Part shown: one piece after another, positions 56,505-64,000 of the stretch | Layout of the letters: every line of letters starts with the position of its first letter | Position numbering within the stretch: position 1 is the first letter of the stretch | NCBI GenBank assembly: GCA_023300185.1 | Contig: CP097092.1 | Coordinates: 1,364,001 to 1,428,000, forward strand | DNA length: 64,000 nucleotides | Reading direction: 5' to 3' | DNA from: Lancefieldella parvula | GTDB lineage: Bacteria; Actinomycetota; Coriobacteriia; Coriobacteriales; Atopobiaceae | Position numbers and translations under genes: made by a program | Notes under the pieces: generated by a model | What the model was told of the DNA's origin: nothing | Seen by the model: only the letters and a program-made list of their open reading frames with translations | The model's database searches: none

Positions 56505-56771
56505 GCAATCACCTCCGGTCGTCCGGTTGACTAAAACGTTTGACTATATTGTTTCACGTTGCCATAAAAATTTCATCTGTAAAGTAGGCAGTGCCGCAAA
56601 CGGTAGTATTGCGTGTGCGAGCGTGAGTGCATTCTATTTGCGTTGTATGCGCAATCGTTCATGTTTTCCCAGCGTAATGCAGGGACAATTGTCGTAAAAA
56701 CCTTGCTTTATGTTAGGTACGTTACTATCACTTCATAAAAACTTTTACTACCTAGTAGACATTTGACCACG

Positions 56772-56794
56772 TGAAACCTGATTAAAATATTTCA
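56772..56794. promoter_or_regulatory. Candidate operator dyad TGAAA-N13-TTTCA
   Basis: An inverted repeat of TGAAA and TTTCA in the murR/lipoprotein intergenic region. Further TTTCAC/TTTCAT half-sites occur at about 56552 and 56571 in this region and near 54520-54530 upstream of murP, so these could be MurR sites. This is an inference. Confidence 0.3.
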
Positions 56795-56933
56795 TTTTTG
56801 CCTAAAAAATTCAAATTTAGATACCATTGACAGCTTTTTTGATACCACTCGCAGTACGTTAACGTACCCATTATTTCAACTTGAGCAAACTAGCTGCAAT
56901 TTTGATGGAACGCACGTCATCATAAGCGCAAAT

Positions 56934-56968
56934 TATCTCAGCCAATTGAGATAGCAGGTGTTTCACCT
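56934..56968. promoter_or_regulatory. Two palindromes upstream of the PBP4B-type gene
   Basis: TATCTCA-N6-TGAGATA (56934-56953) is directly followed by AGGTGTTTCACCT (56956-56968), ending 23 bases before the ATG. Two adjacent perfect dyads just ahead of a start codon suggest an operator. Confidence 0.45.
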
Positions 56969-56991
56969 AAGGCAAAACCGAAGGAGACGAT

Positions 56992-58989
56992 ATGCGCACC
57001 AACGAAGATTTGCACCAGAATCAAAACGCTCACTCTGAGCACTCATCTAACGCAGGCTCCCCTGCTGGACAGACCAGAAGGCAATTTCTGAGCAGAAGTG
57101 CTCTTGGTCTAGCCGCTCTAGCAGGTCTTGGCCTTACCGCCTGCCAGACAAAGGGTGGCGCAACTGCTGCTAAGGGCACCGCAAAGAAAGTTGACTCCGT
57201 AGACGGAACCTTCCAGTACGAGAAGGTCTTCCCTGTTCTCAACGACAACGAGGCCTTTGACGACTCTCTTGTTACCAACCAGCTCAACAGCTTTGTTTGC
57301 TTTGCTGGTCAGGGCACCGTCTATGTAAAGAGCTCCGAGCCTCAGAGCTTTGCACTCTTTGTAAACGGTCACCAAGTTCCAACCGACAAGCTTGACGGCT
57401 CTTCCTGGAACCAGATTGACATCTCTGACGTAACTGTCAACGGCGATAACCGCCTGCAGGTCAGCACTGTTAAAGAGACTCAGGCAACCTTTGAGGTCAA
57501 GATTGGCTACCCAACCCTTATTGACGGCACCAAAGACTACGCCGACAACGACAACTTCAAGCTGATTGACCAGATCATCAACGCAGAGATTGCTAACGGC
57601 TTTACCTCTGCCCAGCTGGTTGTTACCAGGTACGGCAAGATTATCAAGAAGACCAACTACGGTAACGTCAATTCTTACAACAAGGACGGTTCTCGCATCA
57701 AAGATGGCAAGGCTGTTGATGACAACACCCTCTATGACCTGGCCTCTAACACAAAAATGTATGCCACTAACCTGGCAATTGAGAAGCTGGTTACCGACGG
57801 TCAGCTGGACGTTTCCAAGAAGGTTCAGGAGTACATTCCAGACTTCAAGGACCAGGAGGGCGATAAGATCCTGGGCAAGAATGACCTTACCGTTCGTGAG
57901 ATTCTTGAGCACCAGGCTGGATTCCCACCAGATCCTCAGTACCACAACCGTAACTACAACCCAGAGAAGCCTGACGATCCACAGCCAAACGCAAACCAGA
58001 AGCTGTACTCTCAGAATCGTGACGAGATTCTGCAGAAGATTATCGAGACCCCTCTGCAGTACGTCCCAGGCACCAAGACTGCCTATTCCGACGTAGACTA
58101 CATGCTGCTTGGTTTTATCATCGAGAAGATCACCAACAAGCGCCTTGACCAGTACGTTAAGGAAGCTCTCTATGAGCCACTGGGACTCAAGAACGTCACA
58201 TTTAACCCACTGGACAACGGCTTTAAAGCTGATGGCATTGCAGCTACTGAGCTTAACGGCAACACTCGTGACGGCCTGATCACCTTTGACAACATGCGTA
58301 CCGATACCATTCAGGGTACCGTCCATGACGAGAAGGCCTACTACGCCATGGGTGGAATCTCTGGTCACGCTGGTCTGTTTGCAAACGCTTCCGACCTGGC
58401 CGTTCTTGTCCAGACCGTTATGAACCGTGGTGGCTACGGCAACACCATGCTCTTTAGCGAGGACGTTCACGACCAGTTCATCAAGCCAAAGGACACCAAC
58501 GTCACCTACGGTTTGGGCTGGAGGCGTAAGGGTCACATTGGCTATCAGTGGGCCTTCTCGCCAATTGCAAACGCTGAAACCGTTGGACACACCGGCTGGA
58601 CCGGCACGCTTACCGTCATCGACGTCTACAACAACACCAGCTTGGTGCTGCTCACCAATACCAAGAACTCGCCTGTCATTGACAACAAGGTCAACCCTAA
58701 CGACTTTGTGGGCAACCACTTCCTAACCGGCGGCTACGGTGTTGTTTCTACGCTGGCATTCGATGGCCTTGACGACGCAAACGCCGAGGGCAACAACGCC
58801 AAGCTCATGGACATGGTCATTGCCAAGTACAAGCTCATTCAGGCAAAGCCAGATTATCAGACTGACCCCGATAAGGCTTCCCTGAAGGCACTGCTTGAGG
58901 TCTGTGACCAGAGGAAAGATTCCAAGGTTATCAAAGACTTCCAGGCAAGCGACTTGTACAAGACTATCTCGCAGTTTGTTGGTAAGTAG
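56992..58989 (+). CDS. Tat-exported serine-hydrolase lipoprotein, PBP4B/beta-lactamase fold
   Basis: A 665-residue protein. The signal has twin Arg at 29-30 (TRRQFLSRS), a hydrophobic LGLAALAGLGLTAC core and lipobox Cys at 51, so it is a Tat lipoprotein. Residues 70-175 are a beta-rich domain of unclear type. From about 195 on it is the class C/PBP fold: SNTK at 252-255 (SxxK), YSDVDYMLLGFIIEKI (Tyr motif) and VGHTGWTGT (HTG replacing KTG). Relatives are encoded beside murQRP genes in Bacillus, so a role in trimming peptidoglycan fragments for the divergent mur operon is likely. GGAGA precedes the ATG. Confidence 0.86.
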   Translation: MRTNEDLHQNQNAHSEHSSNAGSPAGQTRRQFLSRSALGLAALAGLGLTACQTKGGATAAKGTAKKVDSVDGTFQYEKVFPVLNDNEAFDDSLVTNQLNSFVCFAGQGTVYVKSSEPQSFALFVNGHQVPTDKLDGSSWNQIDISDVTVNGDNRLQVSTVKETQATFEVKIGYPTLIDGTKDYADNDNFKLIDQIINAEIANGFTSAQLVVTRYGKIIKKTNYGNVNSYNKDGSRIKDGKAVDDNTLYDLASNTKMYATNLAIEKLVTDGQLDVSKKVQEYIPDFKDQEGDKILGKNDLTVREILEHQAGFPPDPQYHNRNYNPEKPDDPQPNANQKLYSQNRDEILQKIIETPLQYVPGTKTAYSDVDYMLLGFIIEKITNKRLDQYVKEALYEPLGLKNVTFNPLDNGFKADGIAATELNGNTRDGLITFDNMRTDTIQGTVHDEKAYYAMGGISGHAGLFANASDLAVLVQTVMNRGGYGNTMLFSEDVHDQFIKPKDTNVTYGLGWRRKGHIGYQWAFSPIANAETVGHTGWTGTLTVIDVYNNTSLVLLTNTKNSPVIDNKVNPNDFVGNHFLTGGYGVVSTLAFDGLDDANAEGNNAKLMDMVIAKYKLIQAKPDYQTDPDKASLKALLEVCDQRKDSKVIKDFQASDLYKTISQFVGK

Positions 58990-59154
58990 CACGCGGAAAC
59001 CGCTTACCGGCAGAGGCTTCGCTCAACAGTGAGAAGTGACTCCTTACGTAAAGCTCGTGTAAACAAGCTGTTAAGCGGGAATAAACGCAGTACACGAACA
59101 AGGTACGATACACATCTTGTCTAGCAACGGCCCTCTCCTCCGTCTAGACACACC

Positions 59155-59193
59155 AAAGCCCGGATGCTATTGCGCGGCATCCGGGCTCTTTTC
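59155..59193 (+). terminator. Rho-independent terminator after PBP4B-type gene
   Basis: AGCCCGGATGC pairs with GCATCCGGGCT (eleven pairs) and is followed by CTTTTCTG, about 165 bases after the stop codon. Confidence 0.85.
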
Positions 59194-59263
59194 TGAATGT
59201 GCACGACTTGAGCGAACGCTCGGGCTTTCGAAGTCGCGCGGGTCAGGGCAGCTGAAGCCGCGA

Positions 59264-59381
59264 GCCTGAAAAGTGCAAAGAATCTGTATTTGAGCCACCG
59301 ATTCTTTGTCAAAATCAGGCAAATCCACAGTTTCTTTAACGTTTTCAGGCAGAATTTACAGATTCTTTGCAGAAATCAGGC
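59264..59381 (+). repeat. Modular repeat, type A, copy 4 (118 bp)
   Basis: Starts GCCTGAAAAGTGCAAAGAAT and ends GAAATCAGGC, with GATTCTTTG, AGTTTCTTT and GATTCTTTG cores. It lies between convergent genes, 48 bases 3' of the FMN reductase gene, with no type-B partner. Confidence 0.9.
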
Positions 59382-59428
59382 ACGCTTTGCGGTCACGAGC
59401 TTGCAGGTGCGTTCGCCGGGCGCGTACC

Positions 59429-59977
59429 TTACAGTGCGGCGAGAAAATCCTCTGCCTGCTGAGCAATTGCCTCGTGAACCTCGGGCTCTGGCTCCCAAGT
59501 TCCCTCAGTCCAAGCGGTAACAGGAAGCGAGAAGCCATTGAACGGCTCAACCGGCTTGGTGCGCAGAGCCAGGAACTGCTGCTTTACCACGGCAAGCGAT
59601 CCTGCAGTCTTGTTTCGGCCGCCGACGCCACTTGCAGTAACAACCTTGCCAGCAATGGCAGTCTCGGACTTCTTCTCGTAATCGGAAGTAAGCGGACGAC
59701 TCAGCCAGTCCAGCATGTTCTTAACGGTACCGGGAATGCTGTAGTTGTACTCCGGGGTAAAGAGCCACACGCCGTCGGCGGCCATGACAGCGTCCCTGAC
59801 TTTTTGGACACCTTCAGGAGCTGGGAATTCTTCGTCCTGGTTGAGCAGAGGGACGTTCAAAACGTCAACAACCTCAATCTCAGCCTTGCCCTCGAGTGCC
59901 TTTGCCGCAACCTGGCTCAGCGTTTTGTTAAACGAGTTCTTTCGGCCAGAACCGATGATAAATACAATTTTCTTCAT
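59429..59977 (-). CDS. NADPH-dependent FMN reductase
   Basis: A 182-residue flavodoxin-fold reductase: N-terminal phosphate loop IIGSGRKNSFNKTL, the FMN/dimer motif PEYNYSIPGTVKNMLDWLSRP and GVGGRNKTAGSLAVV. Members reduce FMN, quinones or chromate. GGAGAGG precedes the ATG. It is alone between convergent and same-strand neighbours; type-A repeat copy 4 lies at its 3' side. Confidence 0.88.
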   Translation of the reverse strand: MKKIVFIIGSGRKNSFNKTLSQVAAKALEGKAEIEVVDVLNVPLLNQDEEFPAPEGVQKVRDAVMAADGVWLFTPEYNYSIPGTVKNMLDWLSRPLTSDYEKKSETAIAGKVVTASGVGGRNKTAGSLAVVKQQFLALRTKPVEPFNGFSLPVTAWTEGTWEPEPEVHEAIAQQAEDFLAAL

Positions 59978-60077
59978 GAGCAGACCTCTCCGTGAATGCT
60001 GTGTAAATAAAAATCATGCACGAGCAAACCTGCCCGTACATGATTTGTGTACCCAAATGTTAGCTCTATAGTCGTAT

Positions 60078-60623
60078 TTAACAGAAGTCCGAGAAATTCG
60101 CACAGCTCTCAAGCGCTTTTACCACCTGCTCAAGACCTGCGAGGTCTTCCTGGGTGAACCTTGCCACGCGCGGACTATCAATGTCCAATACGCCAACTAC
60201 CTGGCCATCCTTGACAATAGGAACGACCACCTCGGAGTTGGATGCAGAGTCGCATGCAATATGTCCTGGGAACTGATGCACGTCCTCTACCAGCTGACTT
60301 GTCTTTGTTTCCGCAGCCGTGCCGCACACTCCCCGACCAAAGGGAATGCGCACGCAGGCAACTTTGCCCTGAAACGGTCCCAGGCGCAGCTCAGGAGTGC
60401 GCAGCTCGTGGTCGCTCGGGGCTACGTCCGACTCCGCACCCGGGGCCGCGCCCGGCTCCGCTCCTGACACCGTGACAGGGTCTACCAGGTAGAACCCCGC
60501 CCAATTGATGTCGTCGAGCGCGTCCCACAGAAGAGCAGCAGCGTTGGACAACACCGGTAGCCAGTGAGCATCAATCTCGGCAAGCGAGACAATCTGTTTT
60601 GCAAGTAAACCGTAATCAGTCAT
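60078..60623 (-). CDS. msrC: Free methionine-(R)-sulfoxide reductase (GAF domain)
   Basis: A 181-residue fRMsr: INWAGFYL, LRLGPFQGKVACVRI, GRGVCGTAAE, VHQFPGHIACDSASNSEVVVPI. The Cys at 90, 100 and 124 keep the 10 and 24 residue spacing of the Escherichia coli catalytic trio (84, 94, 118). It reduces free Met-R-O. An insert of about 30 residues (49-78, Ala/Gly/Pro/Ser/Glu-rich with repeated GAEPGA-like words) interrupts the region before LGPFQG. It starts two bases after the glyoxalase-like gene. Confidence 0.92.
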   Translation of the reverse strand: MTDYGLLAKQIVSLAEIDAHWLPVLSNAAALLWDALDDINWAGFYLVDPVTVSGAEPGAAPGAESDVAPSDHELRTPELRLGPFQGKVACVRIPFGRGVCGTAAETKTSQLVEDVHQFPGHIACDSASNSEVVVPIVKDGQVVGVLDIDSPRVARFTQEDLAGLEQVVKALESCANFSDFC

Positions 60624-60625
60624 GT

Positions 60626-60994
60626 TTACTTCTCTGGCAGGATCTCAATCCAGCAGCCATCAGGGTCTGCGATAAAGTAGAGCCCCATCTTTGGGTTCTC
60701 TTTAACAATGCAGCCCATCTCTTCGTGAAGCGCGTGGAACGCATCAAAATCGTCAACGCGGAACGCAATGTGAGTGTCTTTTCCGCCGTTATCGTAGGGG
60801 TCTACCCAACCGCGGTTCCACGTGAGTTCCAGCTCAAAAGGAGACCAATCGTTTACCAAAAACGTGTTGGTCCAAGAACCGTCCTCTGGTCCCTTAACGC
60901 GGTCAACGCGAAATCCCAGAGCCTTCTTGTAAAACTCGACGGTTTTCTCGTTATCCAAAACATGAGTGCAACGGTGAACAAAACGTGCCTGCAT
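60626..60994 (-). CDS. Glyoxalase I-like VOC-family protein
   Basis: A 122-residue VOC protein: FVHRCTHVLDNEKTVEFYKKALGFR, an acidic segment FELELTWNRG, THIAFRVDDFDAFH and DPDGCWIEILPE. His, Glu, His and Glu at the usual metal-ligand places (HxC-H, FELELT, THIAF, WIEIL) are kept, so lactoylglutathione-lyase-type activity is possible with Ni2+ or Zn2+; other thiols may replace glutathione. AAAGGAGG fixes the start at 60994; the longer open frame upstream has no family match. It is co-transcribed with the Met-sulfoxide reductase gene. Confidence 0.85.
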   Translation of the reverse strand: MQARFVHRCTHVLDNEKTVEFYKKALGFRVDRVKGPEDGSWTNTFLVNDWSPFELELTWNRGWVDPYDNGGKDTHIAFRVDDFDAFHALHEEMGCIVKENPKMGLYFIADPDGCWIEILPEK

Positions 60995-61070
60995 AAATCC
61001 TCCTTTGTTGTACGCGCCCGGCCGTGCGGTCATGCGCGGTCGTACCCGATCGTGCCCGCAGCCGTCGCGC

Positions 61071-62864
61071 CTAGTTGAGCTCCTGCTCAAGCTGGTCGAC
61101 AAGCTCGCCAAAGTACTTGAGAGCAGCGTTAACGGGATCTGGAGTTGCCATGTCAACGCCAGCTCCGCGGAGTAGCTCGATTGGGGTCTTGGAGCAACCA
61201 CCGGACAGGTAGCCAATGTAGTCCTTGACCGCAGGCTCGCCCTCAGAAAGGATGCGCTGAGACAGGGCAATAGCTGCCGAGAAACCAATGCAGTACTGAT
61301 AGACGTAGAAGTTGTAGTAGAAGTGAGGGATGCGCGACCACTCTAGCTTGATCTCTTCGTCCAGCTCAATGCCAGGTCCAAAGTACTCGGCGCAAAGCTT
61401 GCCGTAGCGCTCAGAGAGAACCTCGGCGTTCAGAGCCACACCGTCAGCGTTCATCTGGCTGATGTCGCGCTCAAACTCGGCAAACATGCACTGGCGATAG
61501 ATGGTGCCACGGAAGCCCTCAAGGAAGTGGTTGAGGATGTACGCGTGGCGCGCAGGATCAGTCTCGTGCTCAAGCAGGTAGTGCGAGAGCAGCGCCTCGT
61601 TGCAGGTGGATGCAACCTCTGCAACAAAGATGGAGTAGTCAGAGTAGGTAATCTCCTGGTTGTGGGACGAGAAGTACGTGTGCAGGGAGTGGCCCATCTC
61701 GTGAATAAGGGTGTAGACGTCGTCAAGGCCGCCCTGGAAGTTGAGGAGCATAACGGGATTCATGCCCTTACCACCTGCGGAATAAGCACCGGAGCGCTTA
61801 CCTGGGGTTTCGTACACGTCAACCCAACGGCTCTCCAGACCCTTCTTGACCAGGTTAACGTACTCCTCGCCCATAGGTGCCAGCGCCTTAACAATAAGGT
61901 CGCAAGCCTCCTCGTAGGTGAACTTCATGTCAACGTCGTCAACAAGAGGAGTGTAGACGTCCCAGAAGTGCAGCTCATCCAAGCCCATGACGCGCTTGCG
62001 CAGGTCAACGTACTTGTAGAACGCTGGGAAGTTCTGGTGAACGGCGTCAATCAGGTTGTTGTAGACCTCTACAGGAATCTCGTTCTCTGCAAGAGCGGCC
62101 TCAAGGGAGCTTGCATACTTTCTAGATGACGAGAAGAACTGCAGGTTCTTAACTTGGCTGGTCAGAATTGCAGCGGAGGTGTTACGGAACTCGCCAAAGC
62201 GGCTGTAAAGCTGCTTGAATGCAGACTCGCGCAGGACGCGGTCAGCATCCATCAGCAGAGGAACAAATGAACCGCTGGTCAGCTTATGAGTCTTGCCCTC
62301 GGAGTCAACGGCATCGTCAAAGGTAAGGTCCGCGTCATCAAACATGGAGAAGATATTGGTTGGCTGAACAGCAAGTTCTTCAGCGCGTGCCAAAAGAGCC
62401 TCTTCCTCAGCAGAAAGGGTGTGCTCACGCTGGTTCAAGATCTTGTTGAGCTTACGACGATAAAACTCAAGAGCTGGAACCTCTGCATAGAACTTCTCGA
62501 CAGATTCTGCTGGAATTGCAAGAAGTTCTGCGGCAAACCAAGAAGTTGCCTCACCAACCTGCGTATATGCGCTGGTAGCGTTTGCGACGTATGCCTGGTA
62601 CTTAGCAACGCGGGTGTCCTCGTCACTCTTGCGCTCAGCGTAGTTGATAATCTTGTAGAGCAGAAGGGTCATCTTGTCCTCAAGCTGCAGAAACTCCAGA
62701 AGAGCCTGAGCAGAGGTGGAAATCTTGCCCTTGAACGCAAGCAGCTTTGGACAGTAAGCCTTGAGCTCCTCGAGCCCAGCCTCAAATGCCTCATCGCTGG
62801 GGAACATTGAGGACAGGTCCCACTTATATTTGCTGTCAATTTCTTCGCGAGACTCGTATGCCAT
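61071..62864 (-). CDS. pepF: Oligoendopeptidase F (M3 family)
   Basis: A 597-residue zinc peptidase with HEMGH in YTLIHEMGHSLHTYFSSH and the downstream Glu in STCNEALLSHYLL. It starts MAYESREEIDSKYKWDLSSMF at 62864 after GGAAGG; the open frame extends 37 codons further. M3B enzymes digest peptides of about 5-20 residues in the cytoplasm. It precedes the VOC and sulfoxide reductase genes on the same strand with a 76-base gap. Confidence 0.95.
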   Translation of the reverse strand: MAYESREEIDSKYKWDLSSMFPSDEAFEAGLEELKAYCPKLLAFKGKISTSAQALLEFLQLEDKMTLLLYKIINYAERKSDEDTRVAKYQAYVANATSAYTQVGEATSWFAAELLAIPAESVEKFYAEVPALEFYRRKLNKILNQREHTLSAEEEALLARAEELAVQPTNIFSMFDDADLTFDDAVDSEGKTHKLTSGSFVPLLMDADRVLRESAFKQLYSRFGEFRNTSAAILTSQVKNLQFFSSSRKYASSLEAALAENEIPVEVYNNLIDAVHQNFPAFYKYVDLRKRVMGLDELHFWDVYTPLVDDVDMKFTYEEACDLIVKALAPMGEEYVNLVKKGLESRWVDVYETPGKRSGAYSAGGKGMNPVMLLNFQGGLDDVYTLIHEMGHSLHTYFSSHNQEITYSDYSIFVAEVASTCNEALLSHYLLEHETDPARHAYILNHFLEGFRGTIYRQCMFAEFERDISQMNADGVALNAEVLSERYGKLCAEYFGPGIELDEEIKLEWSRIPHFYYNFYVYQYCIGFSAAIALSQRILSEGEPAVKDYIGYLSGGCSKTPIELLRGAGVDMATPDPVNAALKYFGELVDQLEQELN

Positions 62865-63237
62865 GAGCCTTCCTTTCTTGACTGGGTCAGTATGCTGTCC
62901 TGTTGTCATCAGTGGAGAAGTTACGTCCACAAAATGTGAGCGTTCAAACTTCACATAATCCTGAGTATACAGCACGACTATTTAACGCTACTTAGTGTCT
63001 CATATCAGCAAGATTTTATATAGCGAGGACAGACTATGTACATCTGTACGTAACTTTGCGGGAGTATGGCACTCATGCGGCAAGCTAAGTGGGTAATACA
63101 CTGGACAGTTAAAAGTTCTCCTCCTATTAAACTTGCTGAAAGTTGAGTCACAGATTGGACTTAATGTGCACAGGTAGAAGACCGCATTAAGTAATTGTTG
63201 TTTTGGCTTAAGTGAGTTCACTATTTGGGAGACGTCT
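62865..63237. other. Divergent intergenic region pepF / unknown gene
   Basis: About 370 AT-rich bases with no recognised feature besides the expected promoters of the two divergent genes. No repeat of the A, B or E families is present. Confidence 0.5.
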
Positions 63238-64000
63238 ATGTATGTAAAGAACTTAACGGATTTAGCTGGCTGGTTCCTTGCAACAACTAATTCCTGGTCT
63301 GGGCATTTTGTTGAACTACACGATTTTTGCGACTACATCGACAACAACGTAAGCTTATTCGACACGCCGTTTGACATACCCCATTATCAAATTCCTGGAG
63401 TGCTTGAAAAATTTGCTTGTTTATTTAATTCCGAAATACGCGAACAAGAGAATGCTTGCAACTATCAAAAAATTCTTGATAGCTATGGCATAGATATTAC
63501 AGACGATGCTGAATTACTTTCTAGTATTAACGAGCTTGTTTTAAACAAAGAATGCATCTATGCAATCATCACCAAGTGCGTTACCGAAGATCCTAAAGGA
63601 GTTGGACTCCTCTATACTGCAGCGGAAAGTTCACTTCTTGATAGATGCCTATTCAAATTGGATCATATCAAGAAAATGTTCAGACCAAACTATGACTTTG
63701 GCCGTAGAAAAAAGAAAACTACTCCGAGCACAGAAGGAGATTACTGGGATTTTGTAGAAACAAATAAACTCCCAGAATGGATTTGGTGTCTGGTTGGTAA
63801 CATAATTGACGAACATCCTTTTGGAGAAGACCATACCGTTGTTCATGGGACGCGACATTTTTCTCCTGGAACAAAGGTTTATTGTCTTCCAGTTCAATGG
63901 GGCGATGGATACGAAAAAATCGCTGTACTAGGCAAACATAGAGGTTCACGAGGGCTCATTAGAATTGTAATGAGTAGAGAGTTGATCCATAACTTTAGGT
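63238..64000 (+). CDS. Uncharacterised protein (partial, runs off the right edge)
   Basis: GGGAG lies six bases before an ATG at 63238, and the frame is open to the window end, 254 codons. It starts MYVKNLTDLAGWFLATTNSW. After a variable first half comes a better-defined region: LPEWIWCLVGNIIDEHPFGE, then HGTRHFSPGTKVYCLP and QWGDGYEKIAVLGKHRGS. Similar segments are known to me from uncharacterised proteins often seen near polymorphic-toxin immunity genes, but no function is assigned. It is AT-rich, unlike pepF next to it. Confidence 0.7.
   Translation, partial: MYVKNLTDLAGWFLATTNSWSGHFVELHDFCDYIDNNVSLFDTPFDIPHYQIPGVLEKFACLFNSEIREQENACNYQKILDSYGIDITDDAELLSSINELVLNKECIYAIITKCVTEDPKGVGLLYTAAESSLLDRCLFKLDHIKKMFRPNYDFGRRKKKTTPSTEGDYWDFVETNKLPEWIWCLVGNIIDEHPFGEDHTVVHGTRHFSPGTKVYCLPVQWGDGYEKIAVLGKHRGSRGLIRIVMSRELIHNFR

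Larger units (their letters stand above)
56505..56991. other. Divergent regulatory region murR / lipoprotein gene
   Basis: About 490 AT-rich bases between divergent genes. Besides the dyads described separately there are several TTGACT and TATATT words near 56526-56550, but no promoter is assigned. No ORF of interest. Confidence 0.5.
58990..59428. other. Intergenic stretch between convergent genes
   Basis: Holds the terminator at 59155-59193 and type-A repeat copy 4. The remaining sequence has no recognised gene. Confidence 0.6.

Overview
The window is a contiguous piece of a bacterial chromosome of moderate G+C. It most likely comes from an Atopobiaceae member (Coriobacteriia, Actinomycetota; Lancefieldella/Atopobium-like). 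The assignment is an inference from actinobacterial-type long RNA polymerase beta prime, Tat export, a malolactic operon, a MupG/MurQ muramic-acid pathway and the general protein style; no 16S rRNA is present. The left half is almost all on the minus strand and is the classical str/rpl/rpo information-processing block. The right half is a mixed-strand collection of metabolic genes.

Layout. 1-1219: rplD (cut by the window edge) and rplC, the start of an S10 operon that lacks rpsJ. 1600-2157: low-molecular-weight protein tyrosine phosphatase. 2620-5973: rpsL-rpsG-fusA-rpsJ, with a good promoter upstream and a terminator after rpsJ. 6139-10646: an inserted metal operon (ArsR/SmtB sensor, frameshifted hypB, a 1001-residue Fe-S flavoprotein, hypA). 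10832-18783: rpoC and rpoB. 19575-23673: rplL, rplJ, rplA, rplK, nusG, secE, tRNA-Trp and rpmG. 23858-25907: tuf with tRNA-Met, tRNA-Thr, tRNA-Tyr and tRNA-Thr upstream. 26480-29630: yacP (frameshifted), rlmB, cysS. 29871-31513: an AT-rich frameshifted ABC exporter. 31515-36764: ispF, ispD, disA, clpC. 36985-39372: lysS, greA, tatA.

From 39469 onward: a spermidine-synthase-like methyltransferase; the malolactic pair mleS-mleP; nucleoside hydrolase and ribokinase; a small ORF followed by an MgtA-type Mg2+ ATPase; two nitroreductases; an N-acetylmuramic acid gene cluster (mupG, murP, murQ, murR) with a divergent Tat lipoprotein of the beta-lactamase/PBP4B type; an FMN reductase; free Met-R-sulfoxide reductase; a glyoxalase-like protein; oligoendopeptidase F; and an unrecognised partial gene at the right edge.

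The most unusual content is non-coding. (i) Six dispersed 118-120 bp modular repeats in two subtypes share one architecture: one inverted unit followed by three direct units, bounded by GCCTGA/TCAGGC. (ii) A 13-base word, GGGTTTCTCGCCA, recurs almost only in intergenic DNA, and its 8-base core is strongly over-represented throughout the window. (iii) Two diverged ~182 bp elements carry ~26 bp terminal inverted repeats. (iv) There is a 24 bp tandem array built on the same TTTCTCGCC word. In proteins, the beta prime subunit carries a C-terminal helix-hairpin-helix that looks like the alpha-CTD. Four genes (hypB, yacP, the ABC exporter, murQ) are each broken by a single-base frame change. These may be assembly errors, real decay or, for hypB, slippage.
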